Source of the DNA: a virus
Strand: one strand, 5' to 3'
IMG/VR virus record: IMGVR_UViG_3300046791_000458
Location: 1-55,067 of that record
Length of the DNA: 55,067 nt
Positions 7,401 to 15,437 of the stretch are shown piece by piece; the stretch's first letter is position 1; each line of letters opens with the position of its first letter. Position numbers and translations under genes: made by a program. The notes under the pieces were generated by a model, which did not search any database, was not told the DNA's origin, and saw only the letters and a program-made list of their open reading frames with translations.

Positions 7401-7631
7401 TTACTCTGCCGCCTGGAAGGTGGAGCCCTCCGGCGGGCAGCCTTCGTTCCACTCCAGGCGCTCGACCTTGCCGCGTACGTTGGTGGTCACCGTGCCGGTG
7501 CCCAGGATGCCGTAGAGCGTGCGCTCGACGGCCACCAGGGCCTTGAAGGCCGCCGCCCGGGCAGTGCCCTCGTACACCGGGTAAGGCCGGTGGCCGCCGT
7601 CGTCCACGCGAACGAAGTAGGGGGCCTTCAT
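7401..7631 (-). CDS. small hypothetical protein
   Basis: The 76-residue product (MKAPYFVRVDDGG, then YPVYEGTARAAAFKALVAVERTLYGI) is of unknown function and looks like a small alpha/beta domain. The ATG at 7631 overlaps the TGA of the upstream gene (ATGA), which fixes the start. Confidence 0.55.
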   Translation of the reverse strand: MKAPYFVRVDDGGHRPYPVYEGTARAAAFKALVAVERTLYGILGTGTVTTNVRGKVERLEWNEGCPPEGSTFQAAE

Positions 7632-7930
7632 GCGCCCACCTCCAGCGGCAACGTGTCCGCGCCTACCAGCCAGTAGCGCACGCCGGTGGTCTTCAGCTCG
7701 GCCTGCAGCCACTCGCGAAACTCACGCGGGCTCTCGCCCTTCCAGGGGTAGTCGTCAATGGTCTTCAGGGCCTCCAGGATCGCGTCACGGTGAATCAGCG
7801 TCGCCGTGCCGGGGGCCAGCGTAAGCACGGCCCCTAGCTCTTCCAGGCCGTCTTCCACGACCTCTAATTGTTCCAGGCTGATGCCCCTGGATTCCAGGAA
7901 GGGGTACAGCAATTCGATGGCGATGGTCAC
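7628..7930 (-). CDS. small hypothetical protein
   Basis: The 100-residue product starts at a GTG overlapping the upstream TGA (GTGA). It reads IELLYPFLESRGISLEQLEVVEDGLEE near the N-terminus, then a short helix pair, and ends with TGVRYWLVGADTLPLEV. No family is recognised. Confidence 0.55.
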   Translation of the reverse strand: MTIAIELLYPFLESRGISLEQLEVVEDGLEELGAVLTLAPGTATLIHRDAILEALKTIDDYPWKGESPREFREWLQAELKTTGVRYWLVGADTLPLEVGA

Positions 7931-8349
7931 TTGCCCTCCTTGTGCTCGTCCACGATCTCGCGGCAGGCGGCTTCTTCTTCGTCGAGGTCGTCGTTCTCAC
8001 CAGCGGCCTCGCGCAGGTACTCCACGGTCATGTTGCTCAGGTCCTCGTTATCCTCTACGTCGAAGCCAAGCTCAAGCTCCAGGGCGCGCAAGGCCTCCCA
8101 GAATTCGGTCTGCCTGCGCGCGGCCACGGCCAGGAGAAACTCGGCGGGGTTCTCCGATTCCAGAGAGCCCGCCAAGCAGGGCTGGCAGTGCAGCACGCCA
8201 TCGTGAAACTCCAGGGCGGTCACAATCAGCTTGTACTGCTCATCGTGATGCGGCAGGCCTTCGTCCGCCCCGCAGAGGGCGCAGAAGCGGCCCGTCGCCA
8301 TCACCGTGCGCTCATTGCGCGGCGTCTCGTACTTCGTCTTTTTCGTCAT
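7927..8349 (-). CDS. small zinc-finger-like acidic protein
   Basis: The 140-residue protein has two C-x-x-C pairs (CALCGADE at about 23-30 and CQPCL at about 55-59) separated by a short strand-rich segment. This would form one treble-clef-like zinc site. A strongly acidic helical C-terminus follows (ENDDLDEEEAAC). It ends in codons that supply AAGGAGG for the next gene. Function is unknown; a partner-binding or nucleic-acid role is only inferred from the zinc motif. Confidence 0.6.
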   Translation of the reverse strand: MTKKTKYETPRNERTVMATGRFCALCGADEGLPHHDEQYKLIVTALEFHDGVLHCQPCLAGSLESENPAEFLLAVAARRQTEFWEALRALELELGFDVEDNEDLSNMTVEYLREAAGENDDLDEEEAACREIVDEHKEGK

Positions 8350-8351
8350 GG

Positions 8352-9074
8352 TTAGTGGTTCTCCATGCAGCGGTGGCTGCAATAAATAAATACGTTTCCG
8401 GCCTCGGCTCCTTCGCCGAAATCCACGCAGGCCTCGCCGCTCACGAGGTCGCCCAGGTTGAGGGGCGCGCCACACTTGCGGCAGGAGGTCACCTCGGCCT
8501 CCAGGGCCTTGGTGCGGGCCGCGTAGGCCTTGCGCAGGGCCGCCTGGGTGGCGGCGGGCACCTTGCCCCTCAGACCGGCCTTGACGGCCTCGGCAGTGGC
8601 CTCGCGGACCAGCTCCTCGGCGTGCTCCAGGCCCACGCAGACCGGACAGATGCCCTCGTCGTCGCACCGGGTCCCGCAGGTCAGGCACGGGCCGGGCTTC
8701 TCGCAATCGCAGTTCGCCATGTCCTCGCCGCAAGTGACGCAGTACACGTCGTCGTAGCCCGGCTCGATGCCGGTAGTCTTGCGGGCGTCCTTGATCAGAC
8801 CGTTGATGGTCTGGCACGCATCCTCCTGGGTGAACCCGCCGCGCGTCTCGCGCTCGGTGTGCAGGCGGGCGACCTGCTCTGTGAATTCGATTATCTTGGC
8901 GGTGGTGGTCATCAGGTATCTGCCGTCGTACAGGACCGCCCCTTTCAGGCGGCCCGTCGTGCCTTCCGGCCACCCGTCCTGGGCGGAGGCGGCGAACTCC
9001 AGGTCGCCGTCTGTCCATACGTCATACGCCGTATCGTAGTGCAGCGTGTAGCCGTCGTCAGTCAGGAACGTCAT
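8352..9074 (-). CDS. multi-zinc-ribbon protein (240 aa)
   Basis: The N-terminal 100 residues form a non-cysteine domain (YTLHYDTAYDVW, then LMTTTAKIIEFTEQVARLH). Four C-x-x-C or related clusters follow: CVTCGEDMANCDC, CLTCGTRC, CPVC and, near the C-terminus, CRKCGAPL with CSHRC. Three zinc sites seem likely. The gene starts at ATG 9074, with AAGGAGG supplied by the last codons of the upstream gene. No known family is assigned. Confidence 0.6.
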   Translation of the reverse strand: MTFLTDDGYTLHYDTAYDVWTDGDLEFAASAQDGWPEGTTGRLKGAVLYDGRYLMTTTAKIIEFTEQVARLHTERETRGGFTQEDACQTINGLIKDARKTTGIEPGYDDVYCVTCGEDMANCDCEKPGPCLTCGTRCDDEGICPVCVGLEHAEELVREATAEAVKAGLRGKVPAATQAALRKAYAARTKALEAEVTSCRKCGAPLNLGDLVSGEACVDFGEGAEAGNVFIYCSHRCMENH

Positions 9075-9076
9075 AG

Positions 9077-9358
9077 CTAGTTTTCCTCCTTCGCAAGTTG
9101 TATGGCCTTGGCGGCCAGCTTGAATCCTTCGTCGTCGCCCAGGCGCGAGGTCGCCTCGTCGTACAGCATGCGGACCTGGGCGGCCACCGTGTGCAGGTCG
9201 CCGAAATCCTCGTGGGTGTCGTCGCCCCACAAGGTGATATCGCCCATTGCGCTGTAGAGCTGCTCGGTGTCGATCTCGGCCCGGCGGGCCATGCCGCGCA
9301 GGGTACGCAGGGCCGCGCGGCGGGCCTTGATTGCGTCAGTGAGAGCAATTTTCGTCAT
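9077..9358 (-). CDS. small helical hypothetical protein
   Basis: The 93-residue product is predicted mostly alpha-helical (IKARRAALRTLRGMARRA, then LHTVAAQVRMLYDEATSRL). It belongs to the accessory operon and uses the embedded site GAGGAGG at the end of the upstream gene. Function is unknown. Confidence 0.55.
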   Translation of the reverse strand: MTKIALTDAIKARRAALRTLRGMARRAEIDTEQLYSAMGDITLWGDDTHEDFGDLHTVAAQVRMLYDEATSRLGDDEGFKLAAKAIQLAKEEN

Positions 9359-9360
9359 GG

Positions 9361-9843
9361 TTAGTTCTCCTCCTCGATTTCGATGGCCTCGGCGCTGTAG
9401 TCGCCCGCCGGGTCTTCCAGGCCCATGTCCGCTTCCCAGTCGGCGGCGGCGGCCTCGGCGGCGGCCTCCGTTGCGTACCGCTCGGGAAACGTGCCGCTGG
9501 CGTTCGCGCCGTTGTCCCAGTTGACGGCCCACTGGCGGAGCTTCAGCTCCTCGGACCCGGTGCCCTCCTGGCCGGGAAACCCGGCCTCCTCGTTGGTGAT
9601 CCACCACCACGCCATCACGTAGGCCCCGGCGGCGTCGCCCATGCTCACGCAGGCATCGTGGTCCACTTCCAACTCGCCCTCGCGGGCGAACTCCACGGCG
9701 GCCTCGCGGAAGCGGGCCTCCACCTTGGCGTCGCAGGCCTCCTGGTAGTGGCGCACGCGCTCCTGGAAGTGCAGCACGGCGGGCTCGGTGGTGGCCACCG
9801 CAAGTAGCGCGGCGGCCTTGTCGTCATCGACTCTGATCCACAT
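9361..9843 (-). CDS. hypothetical acidic protein (160 aa)
   Basis: The N-terminal half is helical (DDDKAAALLAVATTEPAVLHF). The C-terminal half is acidic with an alanine-rich run (TEAAAEAAAADWEADMG) and ends IEIEEEN, where GAGGAG codes both for the acidic tail and for the next gene's ribosome binding site. A YVMAWWWITNEEAG segment near the middle is hydrophobic but too short for a membrane span. No family is recognised. Confidence 0.5.
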   Translation of the reverse strand: MWIRVDDDKAAALLAVATTEPAVLHFQERVRHYQEACDAKVEARFREAAVEFAREGELEVDHDACVSMGDAAGAYVMAWWWITNEEAGFPGQEGTGSEELKLRQWAVNWDNGANASGTFPERYATEAAAEAAAADWEADMGLEDPAGDYSAEAIEIEEEN

Positions 9844-9844
9844 G

Positions 9845-10504
9845 TTATTCGTCCTCCTGGGTGTGAATGAAGAAAGCCTGCCCGCTGGCGAATTCCAGTA
9901 ACAGCGACGGGTCATCCGGCGTGCCGTCCTGGGAGACGGTCACGCCCGCGATGCCCTGCACGGCGCGGGCGATCAGGTTGTGGACGTCCGCCTCGGTGAC
10001 CTCCTGGGCGGTGGCCTCCTGGTCCTCGGCCAGGGCCTCGGCCTCGCTGGCGGCCTTGTCCACGCGGGCCAGCACGTCCGCCATCACGGTGCGCACCTGC
10101 TCGATCTCGGCGACGCTGGTCGCGCAGTTGATCGCGACGGTGACCGGCGCGAGGTAGGCCTGCACGGCGCGCAGGATCGCGGCGTGGCCGGTGGCGGCCT
10201 TGATGCCGCTGGTCAACGTGGCCCCGGTGAGGCCTGCCTCGCGAACGAAGCCGTGGAACATGCGCGCGAAGTTGGGTGTGAGGTCAAACTCCTGGGGCGC
10301 GGCGGCCTCCTGGGCCATCGTGGCGGCAGTGACCGGCGCGGCCTCCCGGGCGGCCTCCAGGGCGGCGGCATACGTCTCGGTGTCCCAGGGCGTCCAGACG
10401 GTGTCCCTGAGAGGCGTGTTGCACTTCCACGGCTTGAGGCGGGCGTGCTCTTTCTTGGTGCCGCCGCAGTGGCTGCAACGGCTGGTGATCTGTTGGTCTG
10501 TCAT
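9845..10504 (-). CDS. hypothetical protein with N-terminal zinc ribbon
   Basis: The 219-residue product begins with CSHCGGTKKEHARLKPWKC, a four-ligand zinc knuckle, followed by about 190 Ala/Glu-rich, mostly helical residues that include several QEA peptides. Its final codons CAGGAGGAC contain the embedded ribosome binding site of the next gene. The architecture suggests a small adaptor or regulator, but no homologous family is recognised. Confidence 0.55.
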   Translation of the reverse strand: MTDQQITSRCSHCGGTKKEHARLKPWKCNTPLRDTVWTPWDTETYAAALEAAREAAPVTAATMAQEAAAPQEFDLTPNFARMFHGFVREAGLTGATLTSGIKAATGHAAILRAVQAYLAPVTVAINCATSVAEIEQVRTVMADVLARVDKAASEAEALAEDQEATAQEVTEADVHNLIARAVQGIAGVTVSQDGTPDDPSLLLEFASGQAFFIHTQEDE

Positions 10505-10525
10505 GGTTGGTTTCCTTTCGATGGA

Positions 10526-10867
10526 TTACTTCTGTTCGAACGCATTGAAGAGCTGCTTGGCCATCCGGCGGCCCCGCGCCCGGCGGGTTTCGATGGCGGC
10601 CTCGTGCTCGGCGGCGGTGAAGTGCAGGCGCGCGTCCAGGGTATAGAACACGTACACGTAGCCGTCCTTGGTCGCGCCCCTCACGAGGTCGCGCTCGGTC
10701 CAGCCCATCTGGATGCAAAGGGCGCGCGCGGCGGCGTCATGGTTGGCCTGGGTGTCCAGCTCGTAGTCCCAGGCCTGGGCGTAGCGGTTGCGGTCGCCAT
10801 CGTGGGCGGCGATCTTGGCCCCGCGTGCGCTGGTCGCGGGCCGGTAGAGAGTGGTGATGGTCTTCAT
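10526..10867 (-). CDS. small hypothetical protein
   Basis: The 113-residue protein contains YRPATSARGAKIAAH, then WDYELDTQANHDAAARAL and VYVFYTLDARLHF, compatible with an alpha/beta fold. The AHDGDRNR and LDTQANHDAAAR stretches recall small phage proteins of unknown role. Its start is preceded by GGAGGAGGAG in the last codons of the upstream gene. Confidence 0.55.
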   Translation of the reverse strand: MKTITTLYRPATSARGAKIAAHDGDRNRYAQAWDYELDTQANHDAAARALCIQMGWTERDLVRGATKDGYVYVFYTLDARLHFTAAEHEAAIETRRARGRRMAKQLFNAFEQK

Positions 10868-10870
10868 GGT

Positions 10871-11503
10871 TTACTCCTCCTCCTGGGCCTGGGATTGGTC
10901 GCCCATGTCGTCGCGGCGGCCCTCCTGGTAGTCGATCCACCGGCTCCAGCGGCCCGTGATGGTGCGGCCCTGGACGAAGCGTTCCTCGATCTCGATCTCG
11001 GCGGTCCCGTGGGTGACCACCAGCGTGACTTCGATGGCGGACACGATGGCATACATGGCCGTCTCGTCGTCGCCGTCGTAGAGCGTGTTGACGCCCTCGC
11101 CGCGAAACAGGTTGATGGAGTGCAGGTAGACCCGGTAGCGTCGCGTACCGGCCTCCTGGGCGGGCTCGCAGGTGCAGAGGCCCATGATATTGCCGCAGGC
11201 CGGGCAGGCCGCCGGGAAGGCGGCCTCCTGGGGCTCCTGGGCGGGCTCCTGGGCCGCCGGGGCCTCGGGCTCCACCGGCGGGGCGGCGGCCTCCTGGCGG
11301 GCCTCCTGGGCGGCCTTGCGGGCCTGCCAGTCCCGCTCGTTCTCCTCGCTCCACTTGATGGACGCGAGGCATTTCTTGCAGGTGGGTTCGAAGGCCGCAA
11401 TCTGGGCCTGGGGCACATGCGCGTGGCAGAGTGTCCAGACAGTGCCCACGGTCTGAGGATCGTAGGAGAGTGCCCGCTTGGCGTGGGTCTTGAGGCGTGC
11501 CAT
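10871..11503 (-). CDS. hypothetical protein with zinc motifs and QEA-rich linker
   Basis: The 210-residue product has an N-terminal C-x-H/C-x-x-C unit (LCHAHVP, then CKKCLASI), a linker from about 65 to 95 made of repeated QEA/QEP peptides, then CPACGNIMGLCTC and a C-terminal domain of about 90 residues. The linker is the clearest place where the CCAGGAGG word is translated repeatedly. The ATG at 11503 overlaps the preceding TAA (TAATG). Confidence 0.55.
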   Translation of the reverse strand: MARLKTHAKRALSYDPQTVGTVWTLCHAHVPQAQIAAFEPTCKKCLASIKWSEENERDWQARKAAQEARQEAAAPPVEPEAPAAQEPAQEPQEAAFPAACPACGNIMGLCTCEPAQEAGTRRYRVYLHSINLFRGEGVNTLYDGDDETAMYAIVSAIEVTLVVTHGTAEIEIEERFVQGRTITGRWSRWIDYQEGRRDDMGDQSQAQEEE

Positions 11504-11862
11504 TACTTGGCCTCCTGGGTGAGCGGCAGGACGTTCTCGAAGCCGTCCGCGTCGCGCTCCATGCGGTAGCCGTAGTGGGCCAGGATCTCCTCGTCGCGGG
11601 CGTCGCCGTTGAACACGAGACGGCGCTCGGTCTTGTAGCTGAAGTCCGCGTTCATGCCCACGTAGCAGTCGCGCCAGATGACCACCGTCCAGCGAATGTC
11701 GATGATCTGGACGTGGCGGCCCCAGCGGTTGAACGTGCCGTCCGCGTCGCAGTACAGGCCGTTGATGGAGAAGATCTCGCCCTCGGGCGTCTTGATGTAG
11801 TCGCGCCCGTTGCCGGGGCTGTACAGCGTGTCTTTGTCGAGTACTCGTTTGATGTTTGTCAT
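11503..11862 (-). CDS. small hypothetical protein
   Basis: The 119-residue product looks like a compact beta-rich domain (IKTPEGEIFSINGLYCDADG, then QIIDIRWTVVIWRDCYVGMNA). It ends with TQEAK, encoded by the CAGGAGGCCAAG module that forms the next gene's ribosome binding site. No family is recognised. Confidence 0.55.
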   Translation of the reverse strand: MTNIKRVLDKDTLYSPGNGRDYIKTPEGEIFSINGLYCDADGTFNRWGRHVQIIDIRWTVVIWRDCYVGMNADFSYKTERRLVFNGDARDEEILAHYGYRMERDADGFENVLPLTQEAK

Positions 11863-11886
11863 GGGGTTTCCTTTTCTCTCTGAATT

Positions 11887-12186
11887 CTAGCGGGCCGCGA
11901 TTACCTTGGTGATCGCCGCCAGGGCGGCCTCGGCCTCGGCGATGTACGGGTCTTCGTCCGCGAACAGGCCGGTGCGGCGGCGTTCCAGCTCGTCCTCCAC
12001 GAAGTCGTAGGCGGCGTCCAGGCGGACCGGCGCGGCGGCGTCGAGTTCGCCCAGGAGGGCGACCGCCATCGAGTACGTGCAGTCGGACTGGCACTCGCCG
12101 GAGCAATTGCAGGAGGCAAGGCCGGTCACGTCCTGGAGCACTTCGTGGACGCGCGCAAATTGGTCGTCGCTGATGACGTAGGGCAT
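11887..12186 (-). CDS. small hypothetical Cys-containing protein
   Basis: The 99-residue product has CNCSGECQSDC at about residues 26-36, a tight Cys cluster suited to metal or disulfide chemistry, followed by two helices (AVALLGELDAAAPVRLDAAY). It is preceded by the QEAK junction of the upstream gene (CAGGAGGCCAAGTAG then ATG). Confidence 0.5.
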   Translation of the reverse strand: MPYVISDDQFARVHEVLQDVTGLASCNCSGECQSDCTYSMAVALLGELDAAAPVRLDAAYDFVEDELERRRTGLFADEDPYIAEAEAALAAITKVIAAR

Positions 12187-12417
12187 CTACTTGGCCTCCT
12201 GGTGGAGCTTCCACACGCGGCGGCGCGGCAGCACGGTGTAGGCCTCGTAGCGGCAGCCGTCGATGCACTGTTCGTCCAGGCGGCGGTTGTAGTCGAAGGC
12301 CTTGTCACGGGCCGTTTCCAGGTCCGACATGGGCCAGACCTCCATAGCGCCCCGGTCCTGCAGATCGTGGCACACGAGGTAGGCCGGGGCGGCGGGTACG
12401 TCTTTCAGCTTCGTCAT
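12187..12417 (-). CDS. small hypothetical protein
   Basis: The 76-residue product reads YLVCHDLQDRGAMEVWPMSDLETARDKA and ends LHQEAK, the standard operon tail. Its start is preceded by AAGGAAAGG. Function is unknown. Confidence 0.55.
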   Translation of the reverse strand: MTKLKDVPAAPAYLVCHDLQDRGAMEVWPMSDLETARDKAFDYNRRLDEQCIDGCRYEAYTVLPRRRVWKLHQEAK

Positions 12418-12419
12418 GG

Positions 12420-13235
12420 TTAGTTTTCCTTTCCTTCGATTACTTCGATTACCTTGGGGCGGGCCACTACCGTTTGCAGCTCACCGTTGCGCTCGCCGTG
12501 CTCGGCCACCGTCGCCTTGCAGCGGACCGTCTCGCCCTTGGCGGCCAGCGACCCGGAGCCCTTGTAGACCACCCGGTTCCCGGCGGCGTCGCGGCAGAGG
12601 TAGATCGTGCTCGGCGCGGCGTGGTAGAAGGCGGGCAGGTTGCTCTCCAGGCGGATGGTGTGCTCGACCACCAGGACCAGCTCCAGGCGTTCGCCTACCG
12701 TGCCCACGTGCGTGCTGGCGGCCTTCGCCAGGGCCTGGGCCTCCAGGCGCTCGATGGCGCGCAGGGCGGCGGCCTCCTGGGCCTCGGTGAGCGTGCCCCG
12801 GTCGCGCGCCTGGGCCTCGATGGAGCCCAGGAAGCGGTCCCCGGTGGCGTAGCGGGCAAGACCGGCGGCCAGGGCCGGGCGGGCCTCCTGGAAGGCCTGG
12901 AAGCGCACGGCGGCGGCCTCCTGGGCGACGGCGGCGGCGGCCTGGGCCTTGGCCACCTTGGTGGCGTTGCGCTTGGCCTGGGCGGCGTTGAGCTTGGCCA
13001 GGGCCTCGGGCGTGTAGACCGTGACCTCGGCGACCGGCTCGAAGCGGTCACCGGCGCACCGGTAGCAGGTGAACCCGGGCCAGCCGCGCCAGCCACCGGC
13101 CCCGCCGCAACGGGTGCAGGGCTCCTGGGTGTAGTGCTTGGCGGTGCCCCTGGCGAGATCCACGGCGTGGACGCCGCCGGTGTGGGGCGCGCCGTAGCGC
13201 GTGAGCCACTGGGTGTCGATCATGGGGGCGGTCAT
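12420..13235 (-). CDS. phage protein with DnaJ-like zinc motif and OB-like C-terminus
   Basis: In the 271-residue protein, residues 38-61 hold two C-x-x-C-type pairs (CTRCGGAGG and CYRCAG) in the spacing of DnaJ-type zinc loops. A long Ala/Gln-rich helical linker (about 80-165) follows, then a strand-rich C-terminal domain containing GETVRCKATVAEHGERNG, the look of a small OB-type fold. I have seen this architecture in phage and plasmid proteins of unknown role; nucleic-acid binding is an inference. Confidence 0.55.
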   Translation of the reverse strand: MTAPMIDTQWLTRYGAPHTGGVHAVDLARGTAKHYTQEPCTRCGGAGGWRGWPGFTCYRCAGDRFEPVAEVTVYTPEALAKLNAAQAKRNATKVAKAQAAAAVAQEAAAVRFQAFQEARPALAAGLARYATGDRFLGSIEAQARDRGTLTEAQEAAALRAIERLEAQALAKAASTHVGTVGERLELVLVVEHTIRLESNLPAFYHAAPSTIYLCRDAAGNRVVYKGSGSLAAKGETVRCKATVAEHGERNGELQTVVARPKVIEVIEGKEN

Positions 13236-13237
13236 GG

Positions 13238-13510
13238 CTACTTGGCCTCCTGGCGGGTAGCGAAGTAGCAGGACTTGGGATCGACGTGGCAGGTGCTTTT
13301 GCCGTCGCGCACCGTGAGGCGCTTGGCGGTCACGCCCACCAGCTCCACGGTGCAGTACTCCTTCGATTTGCCGAATGGCCCGCCGCCGTGCGGGTTGTCG
13401 AAGGTGCGATACCAGCGGACCCAGATGGGCAGGTCCGCGATGCGGTTGGCCAGGGCGGCCCTGGCGTTATCGATGGTGGCTCGTTCTGTGATGGTCCATG
13501 TGATGGCCAT
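13238..13510 (-). CDS. small hypothetical protein
   Basis: The 90-residue product (ALANRIADLPIWVRWYRTFDN, then TVELVGVTAKRLTV) ends RQEAK. It starts at ATG 13510, one base after the upstream TAA, with AGGAGG in the final codons of that gene. No family is recognised. Confidence 0.55.
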   Translation of the reverse strand: MAITWTITERATIDNARAALANRIADLPIWVRWYRTFDNPHGGGPFGKSKEYCTVELVGVTAKRLTVRDGKSTCHVDPKSCYFATRQEAK

Positions 13511-13511
13511 G

Positions 13512-13781
13512 TTACTTGGCCTCCTGGGCGAAGCGCAGGGCGGCGGGCTTGACCGTGCGGCCCATGCAGTTGGACACGTAGCCCGCCCAGTGGGCGGCCA
13601 CGCGCTTGCGGTCCCAGGCCGTGCCGGGGATGGCGTAGCTTCCGCCCTGGCCGCCGCTCATCTCCACGCGGTCGCTGTACAGCGTGCAGGCCAGGGTAAC
13701 CGAGGGCTGGCCGCCCTGGCGCGGCATGCGGTAGGTCCCGATCACCGTGCCCTTCGTCGTCGTCGTCGTTGTCTGCGTCAT
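13512..13781 (-). CDS. small hypothetical protein, first gene of the 13.8-6.0 kb operon
   Basis: The 89-residue product has a threonine run at its N-terminus and a beta-rich centre (GTVIGTYRMPRQGG, then SVTLACTLYSDRVEMSGG). It ends AQEAK. The start ATG at 13781 has AGGAG 10 bases upstream. It is the promoter-proximal gene behind the 13.81-13.94 kb control region. Confidence 0.55.
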   Translation of the reverse strand: MTQTTTTTTKGTVIGTYRMPRQGGQPSVTLACTLYSDRVEMSGGQGGSYAIPGTAWDRKRVAAHWAGYVSNCMGRTVKPAALRFAQEAK

Positions 13782-13813
13782 GGGGTTGCTTTCTCCTGGG
13801 ACTAGCTTACCTT

Positions 13814-13940
13814 GGCATGGACTATAGCTGTCAAATGGCCGGGGCGGCCACTAAGCCAAGTGCCTGCTGGCATTGGGAAAATAAATATGCGGCAGGCACT
13901 TGACAGATTCTGAAAATATCTTGAAAACACTATTGACTTA
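13814..13940 (-). promoter_or_regulatory. control region, copy A of a duplicated regulatory element
   Basis: This 127-bp segment between two gene blocks is clearly similar to 16962-17087. Shared blocks include GGCATGGAC, TGTCAAATG, AGCCAA, GAAAATAAAT, CTTGACAGATT and CTATTGACTT in the same order. On the minus strand it offers TTGACA upstream of the first gene of the operon, but no convincing -10 box at standard spacing. Copy A also has an 11-bp inverted repeat (CAAGTGCCTGC at 13857-13867 and its complement at 13892-13902) around an AT-rich loop. Together this suggests a co-regulated promoter pair. Confidence 0.55.
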
Positions 13941-13957
13941 CCCCTGCGATTCATGCC

Positions 13958-14191
13958 TTATCGCTTACCGGACCTGGAACTCTTTTTAGCCGCCCGCTCG
14001 GCGGCGGCGGCCTTGTGAAGCATCTTGAACGCGAGGTCCAGCACGGTCCGGTAGTCCACGTCCAGGCGGAAGCGGCGGCCCTTCTCGCGGAGCGTCAGGT
14101 GGCCGGGATACAGCTCGATCAGGAGCGGGCGGCCCTTGTAGCAGACCGCCGTCTCACGCCGCACCGGCCTGCCCGATTCCAGGCGCGTCAT
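13958..14191 (-). CDS. small basic hypothetical protein
   Basis: The 77-residue protein has a beta-rich N-terminal domain (YKGRPLLIELYPGHLTLREKG) and a basic, helical C-terminus (AAAAERAAKKSSRSGKR). It begins with an ATG overlapping the upstream TGA. It is the last gene of the 16.9-14.0 kb operon, just before control region A. Confidence 0.55.
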   Translation of the reverse strand: MTRLESGRPVRRETAVCYKGRPLLIELYPGHLTLREKGRRFRLDVDYRTVLDLAFKMLHKAAAAERAAKKSSRSGKR

Positions 14192-14598
14192 ACGGCCTCC
14201 TGGGGGCGCACGGCGCGCTTCTTCTTGGCCAGTCCGCGCTTGGTCCAGACGCCCTGCATGCGGCCCCAGTAGGCGTGTTGGTCCTCGGGAATCGCGGAGC
14301 CCATAGCGGTCCGCCCGGGCGTGCGGGCGATGCCCGGGCAGCAGTTGCCGGTGGTGATGGCGAGGTCGCCCTGGGCGATGGCCTCGACGATAGCGCGGGC
14401 CTCCTTCACGGCCCGGAAACCCATGCCGTTGTGACTGACCACGGTGAAGGCCTGGGAGGGATGCCAGAGGGAATACGGCCAGTTGGCGGTAGGGTGGCCG
14501 CAGTGCTCCACGTGCCACCCGGAGGTGTGCGTCCAGAGGCCGCCACACCCGCCGGGGCCACGCTGCACGGTCCAGCCGGGGAAGATCCTGGCGGCCAT
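14188..14598 (-). CDS. hypothetical protein (136 aa)
   Basis: The product is rich in Trp, His and Gly (GGLWTHTSGWHVEHCGH, then WPYSLWHPSQAF), with a helical ARAIVEAIAQGDLAI segment. It ends RPQEAV, a variant of the operon's QEAK tail, with AGGAGG 4-11 bases before the next start. No family is recognised. Confidence 0.55.
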   Translation of the reverse strand: MAARIFPGWTVQRGPGGCGGLWTHTSGWHVEHCGHPTANWPYSLWHPSQAFTVVSHNGMGFRAVKEARAIVEAIAQGDLAITTGNCCPGIARTPGRTAMGSAIPEDQHAYWGRMQGVWTKRGLAKKKRAVRPQEAV

Positions 14599-14600
14599 GT

Positions 14601-14903
14601 TTACTTGGCCTCCTGGGCGGCCAGGAGGGCCGCCTCGTGCAGGAAGGAGAGGGGCACTTTCGTGCCGCCGTCGAAGGCCTTGGGGAGCAGGCCGTCCTCC
14701 AGGTAGGCGTACTGCCGGTCGTCCAGGTCGCCGTCGATATCGTTCCAGATATTGCGGGTGAGAGCCACGTCCACCACCCGGCCCTCGGCGCGCAGCTCCT
14801 GGGCGCAACGCAGGGCCTCGGGCAGGTGGTCGAAGTGGTCGAGGTCCACGATATCGCGCTCCTCGCCCTGGAGGGTTTCAACTACCCATTCGTAGGCGAC
14901 CAT
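14601..14903 (-). CDS. small hypothetical protein
   Basis: The 100-residue acidic product (MVAYEWVVETLQGEERDIVDLD) ends AAQEAK, with the embedded AGGAGG ribosome binding site for the next gene. Its ATG at 14903 overlaps the end of the upstream gene. Function is unknown. Confidence 0.55.
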   Translation of the reverse strand: MVAYEWVVETLQGEERDIVDLDHFDHLPEALRCAQELRAEGRVVDVALTRNIWNDIDGDLDDRQYAYLEDGLLPKAFDGGTKVPLSFLHEAALLAAQEAK

Positions 14904-15073
14904 TATTCGACCTCCGCAATGAATTCGTCGTTGCCGCCCAGCTCGGTTTCCTGGAGGTAGCAGAGGCGCAGGGCCAGCTCACCGGCCTCGGCCAGGGACG
15001 GGATGCCCCTGGCGATGGTGGAGTAGCCGCCGTTGCGATTGGAGCGGCGGACCACGCAGTAGGTGGCGTCCAT
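14903..15073 (-). CDS. very small hypothetical protein
   Basis: The 56-residue product (MDATYCVVRRSNRNGGYSTI, then IPSLAEAGELALRLCYLQET) looks like a compact beta-alpha unit. The ATG at 15073 lies just before the upstream stop, a coupled start. Function is unknown. Confidence 0.55.
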   Translation of the reverse strand: MDATYCVVRRSNRNGGYSTIARGIPSLAEAGELALRLCYLQETELGGNDEFIAEVE

Positions 15074-15074
15074 G

Positions 15075-15422
15075 CTACCGGCCCTCCCGTTCTTCGATCT
15101 GATCTGCCAGGGCCTCGACACCGGCCAGCACGTCCTCCAGGTTCAGCGTGCAGTCGCAGATGACGTCCCAGCCGTCGTTGCCGTACACGAGGCGGACCCA
15201 GCCCTTGTCCTCGCCCTGGCGCAGGATCAGGTAGTCCTCGTCGGTATTCATGAGGGCCGCCAGCACGGCCTTGGCGTCGCGCGAGTCAGTGATGGCCAGC
15301 TCCTCGCCGCCGTCGTTGACGCTCAGGGCGTAGCCCGCCTTGAGGGCGTCGGCCACCAGCTTGCGCACGATGCGCCGTTCGATTGCTTGTCGTTTCTCGA
15401 TGGTCATTGTCATGGGGTTCAT
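15075..15422 (-). CDS. conserved phage hypothetical protein
   Basis: The 115-residue protein matches a small family seen in many phages: ALSVNDGGEELAITDSRD, NTDEDYLIL, GWVRLVYGNDGWDVICDCTLNLE and a C-terminal helix. The conserved VYGNDGxDVI and DYT-NLE motifs are present. No role has been assigned to the family that I know of. In-frame ATGs at 15422 and 15413 are both possible starts. Confidence 0.65.
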   Translation of the reverse strand: MNPMTMTIEKRQAIERRIVRKLVADALKAGYALSVNDGGEELAITDSRDAKAVLAALMNTDEDYLILRQGEDKGWVRLVYGNDGWDVICDCTLNLEDVLAGVEALADQIEEREGR

Positions 15423-15437
15423 ATCCTCTCTTCTCGG

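Noticed and set aside
9980-11569. Rightward 529-residue open frame
   Set aside because: It lies antisense to four coupled leftward genes with proper starts; its sequence is Gly/Ala/Arg/Leu-rich without any motif.
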